From a virus, in IMG/VR virus record IMGVR_UViG_3300001838_000200, positions 1 to 21,100 of that record: DNA of 21,100 nucleotides; one strand, given 5' to 3'. This document shows positions 1 through 6,745 of this stretch, piece by piece. Within the stretch, counting starts at the first letter, position 1, and every line of letters starts with the position of its first letter. The translations under genes were made by a program, and so were the position numbers. The notes beneath the pieces were generated by a model. That model was not told the origin of the DNA. It searched no databases and saw only the letters and a list, made by a program, of their open reading frames with translations.

Positions 1-87
1 ATGGGCCAGTCATGGTTTCGATTGGGCAACTAGTATAGAAGTGGACAACTCGACACAGAGAGTCGCTAAAAGTAAATCAAGATAAAT

Positions 88-120
88 GCAAACGATGAAA
101 AGTTCGCATTGGCTGCCTAA
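88..120 (+). other. tmRNA proteolysis tag reading frame
   Basis: Ten sense codons (GCA AAC GAT GAA AAG TTC GCA TTG GCT GCC) followed by TAA encode ANDEKFALAA. The ALAA end is the signal that ClpXP-type proteases recognise in proteobacterial tags, and the AND start is typical of SspB-type adaptor binding. It has no start codon or ribosome binding site, as expected for a frame entered by trans-translation at a resume codon. The AT-rich run just before the GCA resembles the resume-codon context of other tmRNAs. Confidence 0.85.
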
Positions 121-139
121 GTAAAGGCACCTAGGGTTT

Positions 140-173
140 TGGTGATTGTACCTCGTAACAGAATCAATCACCA
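140..173 (+). other. hairpin at 3' end of tmRNA piece
   Basis: A perfect nine-pair stem (TGGTGATTG at 140-148 with CAATCACCA at 165-173) closes a 16-base loop. It lies just after the tag frame and 25 bases before the next start codon. There is no T-run after it, so it is not a standard terminator. It may mark the processed 3' end of the tag-bearing tmRNA piece, protect it, or separate it from the mRNA of the next gene. The stem is seen directly; its role is inference. Confidence 0.5.
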
Positions 174-198
174 CTATGTTCAACAACTAGGAGTTTAA

Positions 199-645
199 AT
201 GAAGAAAATCGCATTAGCCGCATTGGCAGCAGTATCTTTGTCTGCAAGTGCTTTGGAAGTTGGCATCAACGGCGTTGAATCAACCTCTGGAGCTAATCGT
301 TATGGTGCAGGTGTTACTGTTGGCCAAAAAATGGGTGATATTGGCGTTACTGCCGGTGTTAGCCGTTTTGCTCGTGAAAAAAATGACCAAACCCGTTGGT
401 CTTTGGTTTTAGATAAGCAAGTAGCAAGTTTGGGACCAGTCGGCGTAACAGGCCGTGTTGGTGGCGCATACTTGAACAACAAGACAGGTAATGATGGTTA
501 TGCTGCAACCGTTGGTGTTGGTGCATCTGTTGCTCTTGCCAAGAATATGAATTTTGTCGCCTCTGTTGACCATCAAATGGGTCAAAAGGATGTTAAATCA
601 TTTAATGGTAACATCATGGCTGCTGGAGTAAAAGTAGGTTTCTAA
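199..645 (+). CDS. small outer-membrane beta-barrel-like protein
   Basis: A 148-residue protein with a clear Sec signal peptide (residues 1-18, MKK then an Ala/Leu-rich core ending SASA) and probable cleavage before LEV. The mature part alternates short beta-type stretches with Gly-rich turns and ends in Phe (GVKVGF), the usual signature of outer membrane barrels handled by the BAM complex. About 130 mature residues suit a small eight-stranded barrel. The start is well supported by AGGAG seven bases before ATG. It lies directly after the tmRNA piece and before the cell wall hydrolase. The exact family is not recognised. A role in altering the infected cell surface, for example blocking superinfection, is only inference. 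GC content is higher (48% in 241-300) than in the tail genes, but gp32 is also GC-richer, so this is weak evidence for recent transfer. Confidence 0.75.
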   Translation: MKKIALAALAAVSLSASALEVGINGVESTSGANRYGAGVTVGQKMGDIGVTAGVSRFAREKNDQTRWSLVLDKQVASLGPVGVTGRVGGAYLNNKTGNDGYAATVGVGASVALAKNMNFVASVDHQMGQKDVKSFNGNIMAAGVKVGF

Positions 646-665
646 TCTACTTACCCTGGGTTTTT

Positions 666-689
666 AGGTGGTTCCCTTCAAAACCACCT
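666..689 (+). other. intergenic hairpin
   Basis: An eight-pair stem (AGGTGGTT 666-673 with AACCACCT 682-689) with an eight-base loop lies between the outer membrane protein and hydrolase genes. No T-run follows on the plus strand; a T-run precedes it instead. It could be an RNA-processing or stability element. I do not call it a terminator. Confidence 0.4.
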
Positions 690-708
690 CAATCAACAAA
701 GGAAAACA

Positions 709-1266
709 ATGCGTAGTAAACCAATACTACTTACAATGTTATTCTCTGCCATCATCCTGTCACTTAACATGGTTAATGTGAATTTATACAGGATACTTCC
801 TTTTAAAGCAACATATCACTCTTTGACCAGAGATGCTCAAAAACAGGTGACTTGCTTGGCAGATAATATTTATTTTGAGGCTGCACACGAACCACTAGAT
901 GGTAAAAAGGCTGTAGCTTTCGTAACAATTAACCGAGTTCAAACAGGCAATTATGCCGACAACATTTGTGATGTTGTTTATCAAAAGACGGGTGGTACAT
1001 GTCAGTTCTCTTGGTATTGTGAACCACAAACCGTGGCAAAACGCTTGACAATCAGGGACACAAAGTTGTATAATGATATTCGTGAGTTAGCAACACATAT
1101 GGTTATTAATTATGAACGAATGACCGATGTAACCAAAGGAGCGACTTACTATCATGCCGACTATGTTAGACCGGGTTGGAAATTGGACAAAGTTGACCAA
1201 ATTGGCCGACATATTTTTTACAAAAGAAAAGGTGACGAAATTGACCGCAACAGAGAGTTCTACTAA
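709..1266 (+). CDS. SleB-type cell wall hydrolase (probable endolysin)
   Basis: A 185-residue protein of the Hydrolase_2/SleB family, peptidoglycan hydrolases first known from spore cortex lysis and common as phage lysins. Family marks in order: CLADNIYFEA (residues 49-58) with the likely catalytic Glu57, then a G-K-x-A-V-A-x-V-x-x-N-R-V helix, the Cys-bearing CQFSWYC block (98-104), GATYYHADYV with His149, and IGRHIFY near the C-terminus with His168. The first 26 residues form one hydrophobic segment with a basic start and no obvious cleavage site, so it may be exported through Sec as a signal-anchor (SAR-like) enzyme. AAAGGA gives a good ribosome binding site before ATG. A small membrane protein follows at once, which fits a lysis module. 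Assignment to the family is firm; the endolysin role is inferred from context. Confidence 0.85.
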   Translation: MRSKPILLTMLFSAIILSLNMVNVNLYRILPFKATYHSLTRDAQKQVTCLADNIYFEAAHEPLDGKKAVAFVTINRVQTGNYADNICDVVYQKTGGTCQFSWYCEPQTVAKRLTIRDTKLYNDIRELATHMVINYERMTDVTKGATYYHADYVRPGWKLDKVDQIGRHIFYKRKGDEIDRNREFY

Positions 1267-1267
1267 A

Positions 1268-1495
1268 ATGAGCAATTATTCTTCTACATTTGTTACAATT
1301 ATAGTTTGTATTATGATTATTGCAATGACCGGAATTATTTCCGTATCATTTAATTATATCAATGATCGTAATAACATGGCTAAAAATATTGAAGCAGCAA
1401 TTGCTAAAGGTGTTGATCCACTTTCTGTGAAGTGTGCATATGAAATTAATCCTACAGCTACTTGCATCACCTATGGTTTGAATGTGAAGAAATAA
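1268..1495 (+). CDS. small single-span membrane protein
   Basis: A 75-residue protein starting MSNYSSTF. Residues about 8-30 form one strongly hydrophobic membrane segment, followed by a soluble tail containing NIEAAIAKGVDPLSVKCAY and a second Cys near the end. The ATG at 1268 comes one base after the hydrolase stop; a longer in-frame start at 1154 would overlap the hydrolase by over 100 bases and is less likely. Its stop overlaps the next gene's ATG (TAATG). Position beside an endolysin suggests a holin or spanin-like lysis accessory, but a single-span topology with a conserved soluble tail is not diagnostic. Function unknown. Confidence 0.65.
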   Translation: MSNYSSTFVTIIVCIMIIAMTGIISVSFNYINDRNNMAKNIEAAIAKGVDPLSVKCAYEINPTATCITYGLNVKK

Positions 1496-1716
1496 TGGCT
1501 ACAAAAAGTGAAATTCAAGAATTCAGCGAAAAAATTGTTGAATTGGCTTATAATGAAAAATGTTCAATTATGGATGCAATTGTAAGTTATTGTGAAAAAA
1601 CTGGTATGGAAATAGATGTTGCATCTAGTTTAATTTCAAATGCTTTGAAATCTAAAATTCGTGGTGAAGCTGAAGAATTAAATTTATTGAAGAAGTCATC
1701 AAAACTACCGATTTAA
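1495..1716 (+). CDS. gp33: late-transcription coactivator gp33-like
   Basis: A 73-residue mostly helical, acidic protein starting MATKSEIQEF. The block MDAIVSYCEKTGMEI, then VASSLISNALKSKI and EAEELNLLKK, matches the short gp33 proteins of T4-like marine phages. In T4, gp33 binds the RNA polymerase beta-flap and the sliding clamp gp45 and, with the sigma-like gp55, turns on late promoters. The start is taken as the ATG at 1495, which overlaps the previous stop, rather than an upstream ATG at 1462. The TATAAATA-type promoters elsewhere in this window fit a T4 late system. T4 gp33 is longer (112 residues), so this is a reduced form. Confidence 0.75.
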   Translation: MATKSEIQEFSEKIVELAYNEKCSIMDAIVSYCEKTGMEIDVASSLISNALKSKIRGEAEELNLLKKSSKLPI

Positions 1717-1719
1717 ATT

Positions 1720-2331
1720 ATGAGTTTTACATTTCAAGAGCGAAACGGATATTCCGCATTTGCTTTGTATAATGCGTTAAAACTACATTTTAGTTCTCCT
1801 TCTTATGATTATTTCAAATACCACGGAACAACAAACATAAGTGAAAATTCATTTATGAAAAGGAAAGACAAATACTCTTTCTATAAGTTGTCACGTAAAT
1901 ACAATCTTGAACAACTCAAAAACTTCTATATTGCCAACATACTAGAAACCGATATCAAATGGATCGGTGATATCATGGGGCCAGAAGGTGAAGAAAATTT
2001 TAAGAAGTGGCAAAAAAGAAATGAGAGCTTGACATACCGTTTCGAGCAAGATATAATACTCCTTTTTGAATCATCAGGTAATTTCCTGTATGTAGATAAT
2101 GGTAACCATCCATATCTATTGACTTGTTTAATGCAAGGTGATATAATGATTGAAACGGTGGCAATTTTAAATGACCTGATGGGTTTCTTTCCAATGTGGG
2201 AAAGAAAAATACAAGATGATATTATTTGGCCAAACTGGAAATTAAAAATTGAAAAATATACACCGTTTTTAAATTATGATAAACCAAAACTAAAAGGTAT
2301 TTTGAAAGATAACATACATGAAAACGCCTAG
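1720..2331 (+). CDS. gp59: gp59-like replicative helicase loader
   Basis: A 203-residue protein close in length to T4 gp59 (217). The N-terminal part (FALYNALKLHF, YDYFKYHG, SFMKRKDKYSFYKLSRKY, residues about 14-63) is the characteristic gp59 pattern, followed by an all-helical C-terminal half. gp59 binds fork DNA and gp32 and loads the gp41 helicase, coupling recombination to replication. The nearby gp32 gene fits this partnership. The ribosome binding site is weak (AT-rich DNA before ATG, four bases after the gp33 gene's stop), so translation may be coupled to gp33. Its 3' end overlaps the next gene by 14 bases. Confidence 0.85.
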   Translation: MSFTFQERNGYSAFALYNALKLHFSSPSYDYFKYHGTTNISENSFMKRKDKYSFYKLSRKYNLEQLKNFYIANILETDIKWIGDIMGPEGEENFKKWQKRNESLTYRFEQDIILLFESSGNFLYVDNGNHPYLLTCLMQGDIMIETVAILNDLMGFFPMWERKIQDDIIWPNWKLKIEKYTPFLNYDKPKLKGILKDNIHENA

Positions 2332-2806
2332 AGTATCTAAAATCTATGTTGACATGGATGGTGTCCTGTGCGACTTTGAGAAACGATACAAAGAATTGTA
2401 TGGTAATATCAAAGACAGAGACAAAAAATCTTCATTCAGGCCAAATTTCAAAGAATTTATTAAAACTGGCCAGTTTGCAACACTTGAACCAATGGAAGAT
2501 TTTTATGTATTAAAAAGTTTTTTAGATTCAATTGAAGTGCCGAAAGAAATTTTATCTTCAACAGGATATGAAGAAACATACGATACTATTTCAGAACAAA
2601 AAATGAAATGGTTAAATGAATATGGCGTTACTTGGAAACCAAACTTTGTAGCTGGTAAAAGGTTCAAATACAAGTATGCCACACCTGATGCATTAATCAT
2701 TGATGATACACTAAGTGTTATTCAAGATTGGCATAAAGCCGGTGGCTTTGCCATCTGGCACAACAATGCGTTTTCTACCATTAATCAAACAAATTTGTAT
2801 GTTTAA
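2318..2806 (+). CDS. HAD-family 5'(3')-deoxyribonucleotidase-like protein
   Basis: A 162-residue protein of the HAD superfamily, closest in pattern to NT5C-type 5' nucleotidases. Motif I is IYVDMDGVLCDF with the nucleophile and acid pair Asp12/Asp14; motif II is the ILSST run near residues 78-82; a Lys at about 114-117 and the acidic pair Asp129/Asp130 in ALIIDDT supply motifs III and IV. Such enzymes remove phosphate from deoxynucleoside monophosphates, so a role in adjusting the nucleotide pool during phage replication is likely. The gene starts inside the end of the gp59 gene and stops 84 bases before gp32. Substrate is not determined from sequence. Confidence 0.8.
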   Translation: MKTPRVSKIYVDMDGVLCDFEKRYKELYGNIKDRDKKSSFRPNFKEFIKTGQFATLEPMEDFYVLKSFLDSIEVPKEILSSTGYEETYDTISEQKMKWLNEYGVTWKPNFVAGKRFKYKYATPDALIIDDTLSVIQDWHKAGGFAIWHNNAFSTINQTNLYV

Positions 2807-2810
2807 GATG

Positions 2811-2818
2811 GATAAATA
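2811..2818 (+). promoter_or_regulatory. candidate T4-type late promoter for gp32
   Basis: GATAAATA differs from the T4 late consensus TATAAATA at one base. With T4 spacing transcription would start near 2824, leaving a leader of about 67 bases that holds the AAAGG ribosome binding site at about 2880. The leader is where T4 gp32 represses its own translation; no clear pseudoknot was found here by eye. Confidence 0.45.
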
Positions 2819-2890
2819 TACATATATGATGCATAATGTGGATAATACGCTTACATTCCGTTAATACTCCGTCTATACGAAAGGTAATAT

Positions 2891-3775
2891 ATGACAGACT
2901 TCTCTAATCTCAAAAAACAGTCCGGTAATTACGACAAACTCGCAAAAGCCATCGAAGCTCTCAACACTAGTTCTGAGGCCGCATCTGGTAAAGAAAATTT
3001 CTGGCGACCAGAAGTTGATAAAGCAGGCAACGGCATGGCAACTATCCGATTCCTTCCCGCACCTCCACAAGATGGTGATGATGGCCTACCTTGGGTCAAA
3101 ATCTTCTCTCATGGTTTTCAGGGACCTGGCGGTTGGTTGATTGACAATTGTTTGACAACCAAGAATCAGCAATGTCCAGTTTGTGAACACAATAGTAAAT
3201 TGTGGAACTCTGGTATTGAAGCCAATAAAGAAATTGTAAAAAAACAAAAGCGTAAACTTTCTTACATTGCCAACATCTATATTGTTAATGATCCTAAGCA
3301 TCCAGAAAACAACGGAACAGTTAAATTGTTCAAGTTTGGTGCCAAGATTTTTGATAAGATTACTGAGGCAATGAATCCTCAGTTTGAAGATGAAACACCT
3401 ATCAATCCGTTTGATATGTGGAAAGGTGCAAACTTTAAGTTGAAGATTACTAAAGTGGCTGGTTATCAAAATTATGATAAATCAGAATTCGAATCTTCAA
3501 CGCCTCTATCTAATGATGATGAGCAACTCGAAAAGATTTGGAAATCAGAAATGTCTTTGCAGGATCTTGTGTCTGAAAAAGAATTCAAAACATATGATGC
3601 TTTGAAAACACGCCTTGATAAAGTTCTTGGTTTGAATGGTGAAACTGCCGCACCAAAAACAACTGTTGAACAAATGAAAGCACAACCTAAGAAAACTGTT
3701 AGTGATGATAGTCCGCCTTGGGATGCACCTGAAGATGATGATATGGCTTACTTCTCAAAGTTGGCTGAAGAATAA
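2891..3775 (+). CDS. gp32: single-stranded DNA-binding protein gp32
   Basis: A 294-residue protein (T4 gp32 is 301) that coats single-stranded DNA during replication, recombination and repair. The N-terminal region (1-20) is the basic cooperative-binding segment. The core carries the zinc site His74, Cys87, Cys95 and Cys98 (H-x12-C-x7-C-x2-C), near the T4 spacing; aromatic and basic residues around 112-125 (KKQKRKLSYIANIYIV) fit the OB-fold DNA-binding cleft. The C-terminus is a disordered acidic tail (PWDAPEDDDM and LAEE) that in T4 recruits gp59 and the polymerase. AAAGG precedes the ATG. A terminator follows 21 bases after the stop. Base composition is GC-richer than the tail genes (45% in 3061-3120), as often seen in strongly expressed genes. 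Confidence 0.95.
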   Translation: MTDFSNLKKQSGNYDKLAKAIEALNTSSEAASGKENFWRPEVDKAGNGMATIRFLPAPPQDGDDGLPWVKIFSHGFQGPGGWLIDNCLTTKNQQCPVCEHNSKLWNSGIEANKEIVKKQKRKLSYIANIYIVNDPKHPENNGTVKLFKFGAKIFDKITEAMNPQFEDETPINPFDMWKGANFKLKITKVAGYQNYDKSEFESSTPLSNDDEQLEKIWKSEMSLQDLVSEKEFKTYDALKTRLDKVLGLNGETAAPKTTVEQMKAQPKKTVSDDSPPWDAPEDDDMAYFSKLAEE

Positions 3776-3794
3776 ACAAAAAGACCTTTGTTTC

Positions 3795-3819
3795 AACCCC
3801 GCCTAGTGCGGGGTTTTTT
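3795..3819 (+). terminator. rho-independent terminator after gp32
   Basis: CCCCGC (3797-3802), loop CTAGT, GCGGGG (3808-3813), then six T. AA/TT pairs extend the stem by two. This is a textbook terminator for the plus strand and lies between the convergent gp32 and minus-strand tail genes. On the minus strand the same stem lacks a long T-run, so it may stop that operon less well. Confidence 0.92.
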
Positions 3820-3821
3820 GT

Positions 3822-5309
3822 TTATACGACACGGGTATTATCAATAATTAATCTTCTAAATGTTTCTTCCGTATTTCTAACAGCAACTTCAGTTAATTTT
3901 ATTATAGGTGTTGCGGCAGAATTCATGTTGTTTGAAATATTATTAATCATTGTTTGAACATCATCTTGTGGTTTAGGTAAATTCAATTGAGAATTTTCCT
4001 TTACAGCTTGAACCATTCTTTGCGATTTCTCGACACTAGGTACCGTAGTTGTTGTAGATACTGGTTGTGCTTTCTTTTTTCTAATTCCCGATTTTGGTGC
4101 AATGTAAACGGCTTTAGTTCCTTCTTGAATTAATTTTTCTCTATCTTCTTCAGCAAGTCTTTTAGCTGTTAATTCTTCTTCTGTTGGACCTTCAGGTAAA
4201 GGTTGCATCTTCAAACTTATCATTGCAGATGGTTCTGGATTTTTATCTAACCAATCCTGTAAATCTTGTTTATATACACCATATGCATTGAATATTTCTA
4301 TTGCATTTAAAGTTTTAAGAATTTCTTCAACATCACCTCTACGCATTTTGGTAAAGGTTTCTTTTCTATTTTCAGCACCAGCTTTACCTACTGTTTCTTT
4401 TTCACCTCGCAACACTTGTGCATAAGGAATATTATCAAATTTAGGATCAAATGGATTTGCTTCCAGTTCTTCTTTGTATTTGGCTGTCTCCTCGATTGCG
4501 AAATCAAGACCAGCTGCAACAATAGTTGGGCCAACCCAAGGCAATAAAGCTTTCAAAGTGCTTTTCATTGTAGATGCTTTTTCAGCACCTTTTGGTGGTT
4601 CTGGTGGTGTTGGTGTTGTTTTTGGTGTTCCACCTGGTTTTATTGGTTCGGGTCCAGGTGTTTTAGGATTTGTTTTTCCGGGTACCCCACCAATACCTGC
4701 AGGCCAAAGGTCTTTAATTTTATCCCAAATACTATCAAATAAACCCTTTTCTTGTTGTTGTTTCTTATCAAAGATAAGAATTGAAGGTACATTTAAAAAC
4801 TTTTTCAATTCTTCCATAAATTCATCATGTCGTTTTTTATCTTCAAGTTCTTTTTCTTCCAAAAAGTTTATTTCTTTGTTTCTTCTTTTTGTATCTTTGA
4901 ATTGTGATTCTCTTAATAATTGATAAATTTTATTCAACATACCACTTTGATCACCACCAACTTTTGTTAGAGGTTCAGTAGCTGTTATTGGTTTTAATTT
5001 TGATACTGTATCATAAGAACGAATTGGTCTATAACGACCAGTAAAGAATTGAATATCTCTTGCGGAACGACCTGTTAATTTTCCAAGCAAAGCAGGACCT
5101 AAAGAAGAACCGCCGGTCAAAAATTTGGCAACATTAAGTGGATCAAATTTTTGTTTGATACCTTTTTCGAAAGCCAGAGTTTTTAAAGAAAATGTCTTTT
5201 TTATTGCGCCGGTAATAGTTTGCTTTGGATCAGATAGTTGATCCGCAAATATATCAGCCCAGCCAGTTTTTCTAATTCTACTGGCTGTTTGGTATTCCAT
5301 ATTCTTCAT
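3822..5309 (-). CDS. hub/tape-measure-like structural protein
   Basis: A 495-residue protein without a recognised family name. Visible parts: an N-terminal globular region with GRSARDIQFFTGRYRPI (80-96); a charged coiled-coil stretch (125-172); a Pro/Thr/Gly-rich linker (204-243); a hydrophobic segment ALLPWVGPTIVAAGLDFAI (254-272) that could insert in a membrane; a charged helical region; and a C-terminal NNISNNMN segment followed by helix. The coiled coil and the C-terminal NN-rich segment resemble those of the protein encoded just upstream (5306-6745), suggesting an old tandem duplication. The start ATG overlaps the upstream stop (ATGA) with AAGG before it. Position next to gp26 and the hydrophobic patch make a tail tape measure or baseplate hub role plausible; no dedicated gp29 was otherwise found in the window. 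Confidence 0.6.
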   Translation of the reverse strand: MKNMEYQTASRIRKTGWADIFADQLSDPKQTITGAIKKTFSLKTLAFEKGIKQKFDPLNVAKFLTGGSSLGPALLGKLTGRSARDIQFFTGRYRPIRSYDTVSKLKPITATEPLTKVGGDQSGMLNKIYQLLRESQFKDTKRRNKEINFLEEKELEDKKRHDEFMEELKKFLNVPSILIFDKKQQQEKGLFDSIWDKIKDLWPAGIGGVPGKTNPKTPGPEPIKPGGTPKTTPTPPEPPKGAEKASTMKSTLKALLPWVGPTIVAAGLDFAIEETAKYKEELEANPFDPKFDNIPYAQVLRGEKETVGKAGAENRKETFTKMRRGDVEEILKTLNAIEIFNAYGVYKQDLQDWLDKNPEPSAMISLKMQPLPEGPTEEELTAKRLAEEDREKLIQEGTKAVYIAPKSGIRKKKAQPVSTTTTVPSVEKSQRMVQAVKENSQLNLPKPQDDVQTMINNISNNMNSAATPIIKLTEVAVRNTEETFRRLIIDNTRVV

Positions 5310-6745
5310 CCGTTATACCTTTTTTCAATAAATGGAGGATTGTCGTTAACTTTATTGTTTCTATATTCACCAGTAGTTTGTGTCTGATTAACTTGCAAAT
5401 TATTAATTATCTGTTGCATTGGTTGTGTTTGACTCAAATCTTTTTTCATATCTGTATTTTCTTTAGATGTATTATCTATTGTCTGACCACTTGATGGTTC
5501 GACTTCCAGAGAAAGTTTTCTTCTCATTTCTACACGGTTTTGTAACCCTTTGATTCTACTTTCACCATGAGTTTGTAAATATGTTGGAAACATTTTCTTA
5601 ATGTTTTCATCAGATATATCATGTTCTGCTATTTTTGTAATGAATTCTTCAGGAGTTTTTGCGGAAATAGAATATTTTATGGCACTTTCTTCCATAACTG
5701 TACCAACTTGGTTTCTTCTATCTGCCATGTATGTCAAAACTTTGTCATTTGAAGCCAACTCACTTGGCAACAATTTCTTCATATCCTTTTTTAATGGATC
5801 ATAAACATATTTTTCATACCATTTTATTTGTGCTTCATAAAACTCTTTAGTTTTTTCCGCAGCAACACTTTTCCAACTATCATCAAATTCTTTTGAACCA
5901 GGATTTCCAATCAAATTAAATTGTGGATTTTCTTTAATAAAGGTTTGAACAGAACCTTGTGAATTAATACCAAAAACACCGTATGATTTAACACCAGGTT
6001 TTGGATCATTATCTACGACCTGACCTACTTTTTTAACATCGGCACTAACGGATTTTAGGTCTTTTACTCCGGTTTCACCACGAACTGAAAGTGATGCAGC
6101 GGCAAGTAAACCACCACCTACAATTTTTTCTGCTGTTGGTGTAACAGGCTTAGGTATGACTGGCGGCGCCGTTGTGGTTGTTTTTGGTGGTAGCTGTGTT
6201 GCTGTTTTTGGTGTTATTACTGGCGCCGGTGTCTGAGTCACCGGTGCTTGAGTTGGTAAAGTTGTTTGTGGTGCAGTTTGAGGCGTTGGAGTTGTTTGAG
6301 TGGTGGTATTTTTTGGAACCGGAGTAGTTTGTGTTGTTGTAGTTGTTTTTGGTGTTGTTTCGGGTTGTGTAGTTGTTTGCGTTTTTTTATTTTTTTGTTT
6401 TTTTAATTTATCAATTTTTGGTTGATCGTCTTTTTTCTGTTTATCATCTATTTCTTTTTTCTTGGCAACAAATCTTTTTAAAGAAAAAGCTTTCATAATT
6501 TGTTTATGACGATCTTCTTCTTTTTGTTCTATTTGTATTTGCGTTTTGTCTTTTCTTTGATAATCTCGGTCTTTATCATTTTCGATTCTGACCATTAAAT
6601 TATAAATGTTACCAAGAATTTTTGGTGAAAGCTGTTTTCCAGCTTCCTCACCAGAAATTTCTTCTTGGTTACGATTCATCATGCGACTGAAACCATCCAG
6701 TATTTTACCGGTGTTTATTTTGGTTGATTCTTGAAGCTCAATCAT
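5306..6745 (-). CDS. hub-like protein with lysozyme-like muralytic domain
   Basis: A 479-residue protein. Residues 36-100 are a charged coiled coil (KILGNIYNL, then KEEDRHKQIMKAF); 121-206 a Thr/Pro/Gln-rich linker; about 218-400 a lysozyme-like domain; 440-479 an Asn/Gln-rich tail. The domain matches a phage and secretion-associated muralytic family by pattern: RGETG with candidate catalytic Glu224, then SYGVFGINSQGSVQTFI (254-270), a conserved Trp291, QIKWYEKYVYDPL (306-318), DRRNQVG, and a closing Arg/Glu helix. Family and catalytic residue are assigned from memory of the pattern. A tail-borne enzyme of this kind would open the peptidoglycan for DNA entry, replacing the lysozyme domain of T4 gp5, which is absent here. 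The ATG directly follows the stop of the gp51-like frame (TAAATG), so translation is probably coupled. Confidence 0.7.
   Translation of the reverse strand: MIELQESTKINTGKILDGFSRMMNRNQEEISGEEAGKQLSPKILGNIYNLMVRIENDKDRDYQRKDKTQIQIEQKEEDRHKQIMKAFSLKRFVAKKKEIDDKQKKDDQPKIDKLKKQKNKKTQTTTQPETTPKTTTTTQTTPVPKNTTTQTTPTPQTAPQTTLPTQAPVTQTPAPVITPKTATQLPPKTTTTAPPVIPKPVTPTAEKIVGGGLLAAASLSVRGETGVKDLKSVSADVKKVGQVVDNDPKPGVKSYGVFGINSQGSVQTFIKENPQFNLIGNPGSKEFDDSWKSVAAEKTKEFYEAQIKWYEKYVYDPLKKDMKKLLPSELASNDKVLTYMADRRNQVGTVMEESAIKYSISAKTPEEFITKIAEHDISDENIKKMFPTYLQTHGESRIKGLQNRVEMRRKLSLEVEPSSGQTIDNTSKENTDMKKDLSQTQPMQQIINNLQVNQTQTTGEYRNNKVNDNPPFIEKRYNG

Larger units (their letters stand above)
1..175 (+). ncRNA. ssrA: tmRNA, 5' (tag-coding) piece
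   Basis: tmRNA rescues stalled ribosomes by acting as tRNA and then as a short mRNA that adds a degradation tag. Seen directly: a TGGTTTCGA D-loop motif at 13-21, ten bases after a G-rich stretch (GGGCCAG, 3-9) placed like the 5' acceptor strand of known tmRNAs; a possible pseudoknot stem CGAC/GTCG at about 53-67; and a tag frame at 88-120 coding ANDEKFALAA then TAA, very close to E. coli ANDENYALAA and at nearly the same distance from the 5' end. Missing: no downstream strand complementary to GGGCCAG, no T-arm and no true 3' acceptor end before the next gene at 199. A one-piece tmRNA of about 350 nt does not fit. The likely reading is a circularly permuted two-piece tmRNA whose acceptor piece lies left of the window; a decayed gene is the alternative. 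The 3' end is estimated. Confidence 0.82.

Noticed and set aside
199-645. Recent horizontal transfer of the tmRNA and outer membrane gene based on higher GC
   Set aside because: gp32 (45% GC in 3061-3120) and the hydrolase are also GC-richer than the tail genes, so the difference may reflect expression level instead.
666-689. Hairpin as a terminator after the outer membrane protein gene
   Set aside because: No T-run follows the stem on either strand, so termination is not supported.
1154-1267. Upstream in-frame start for the small membrane protein
   Set aside because: It would overlap the SleB hydrolase gene by more than 100 bases; the ATG at 1268 directly after the hydrolase stop is more natural.
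4474-4923. Long open frame on the plus strand inside the hub-like gene
   Set aside because: It is the complement of a Pro/Gly/Thr-rich coding stretch; it has no ribosome binding site or family features, and the minus-strand protein is coherent across it.
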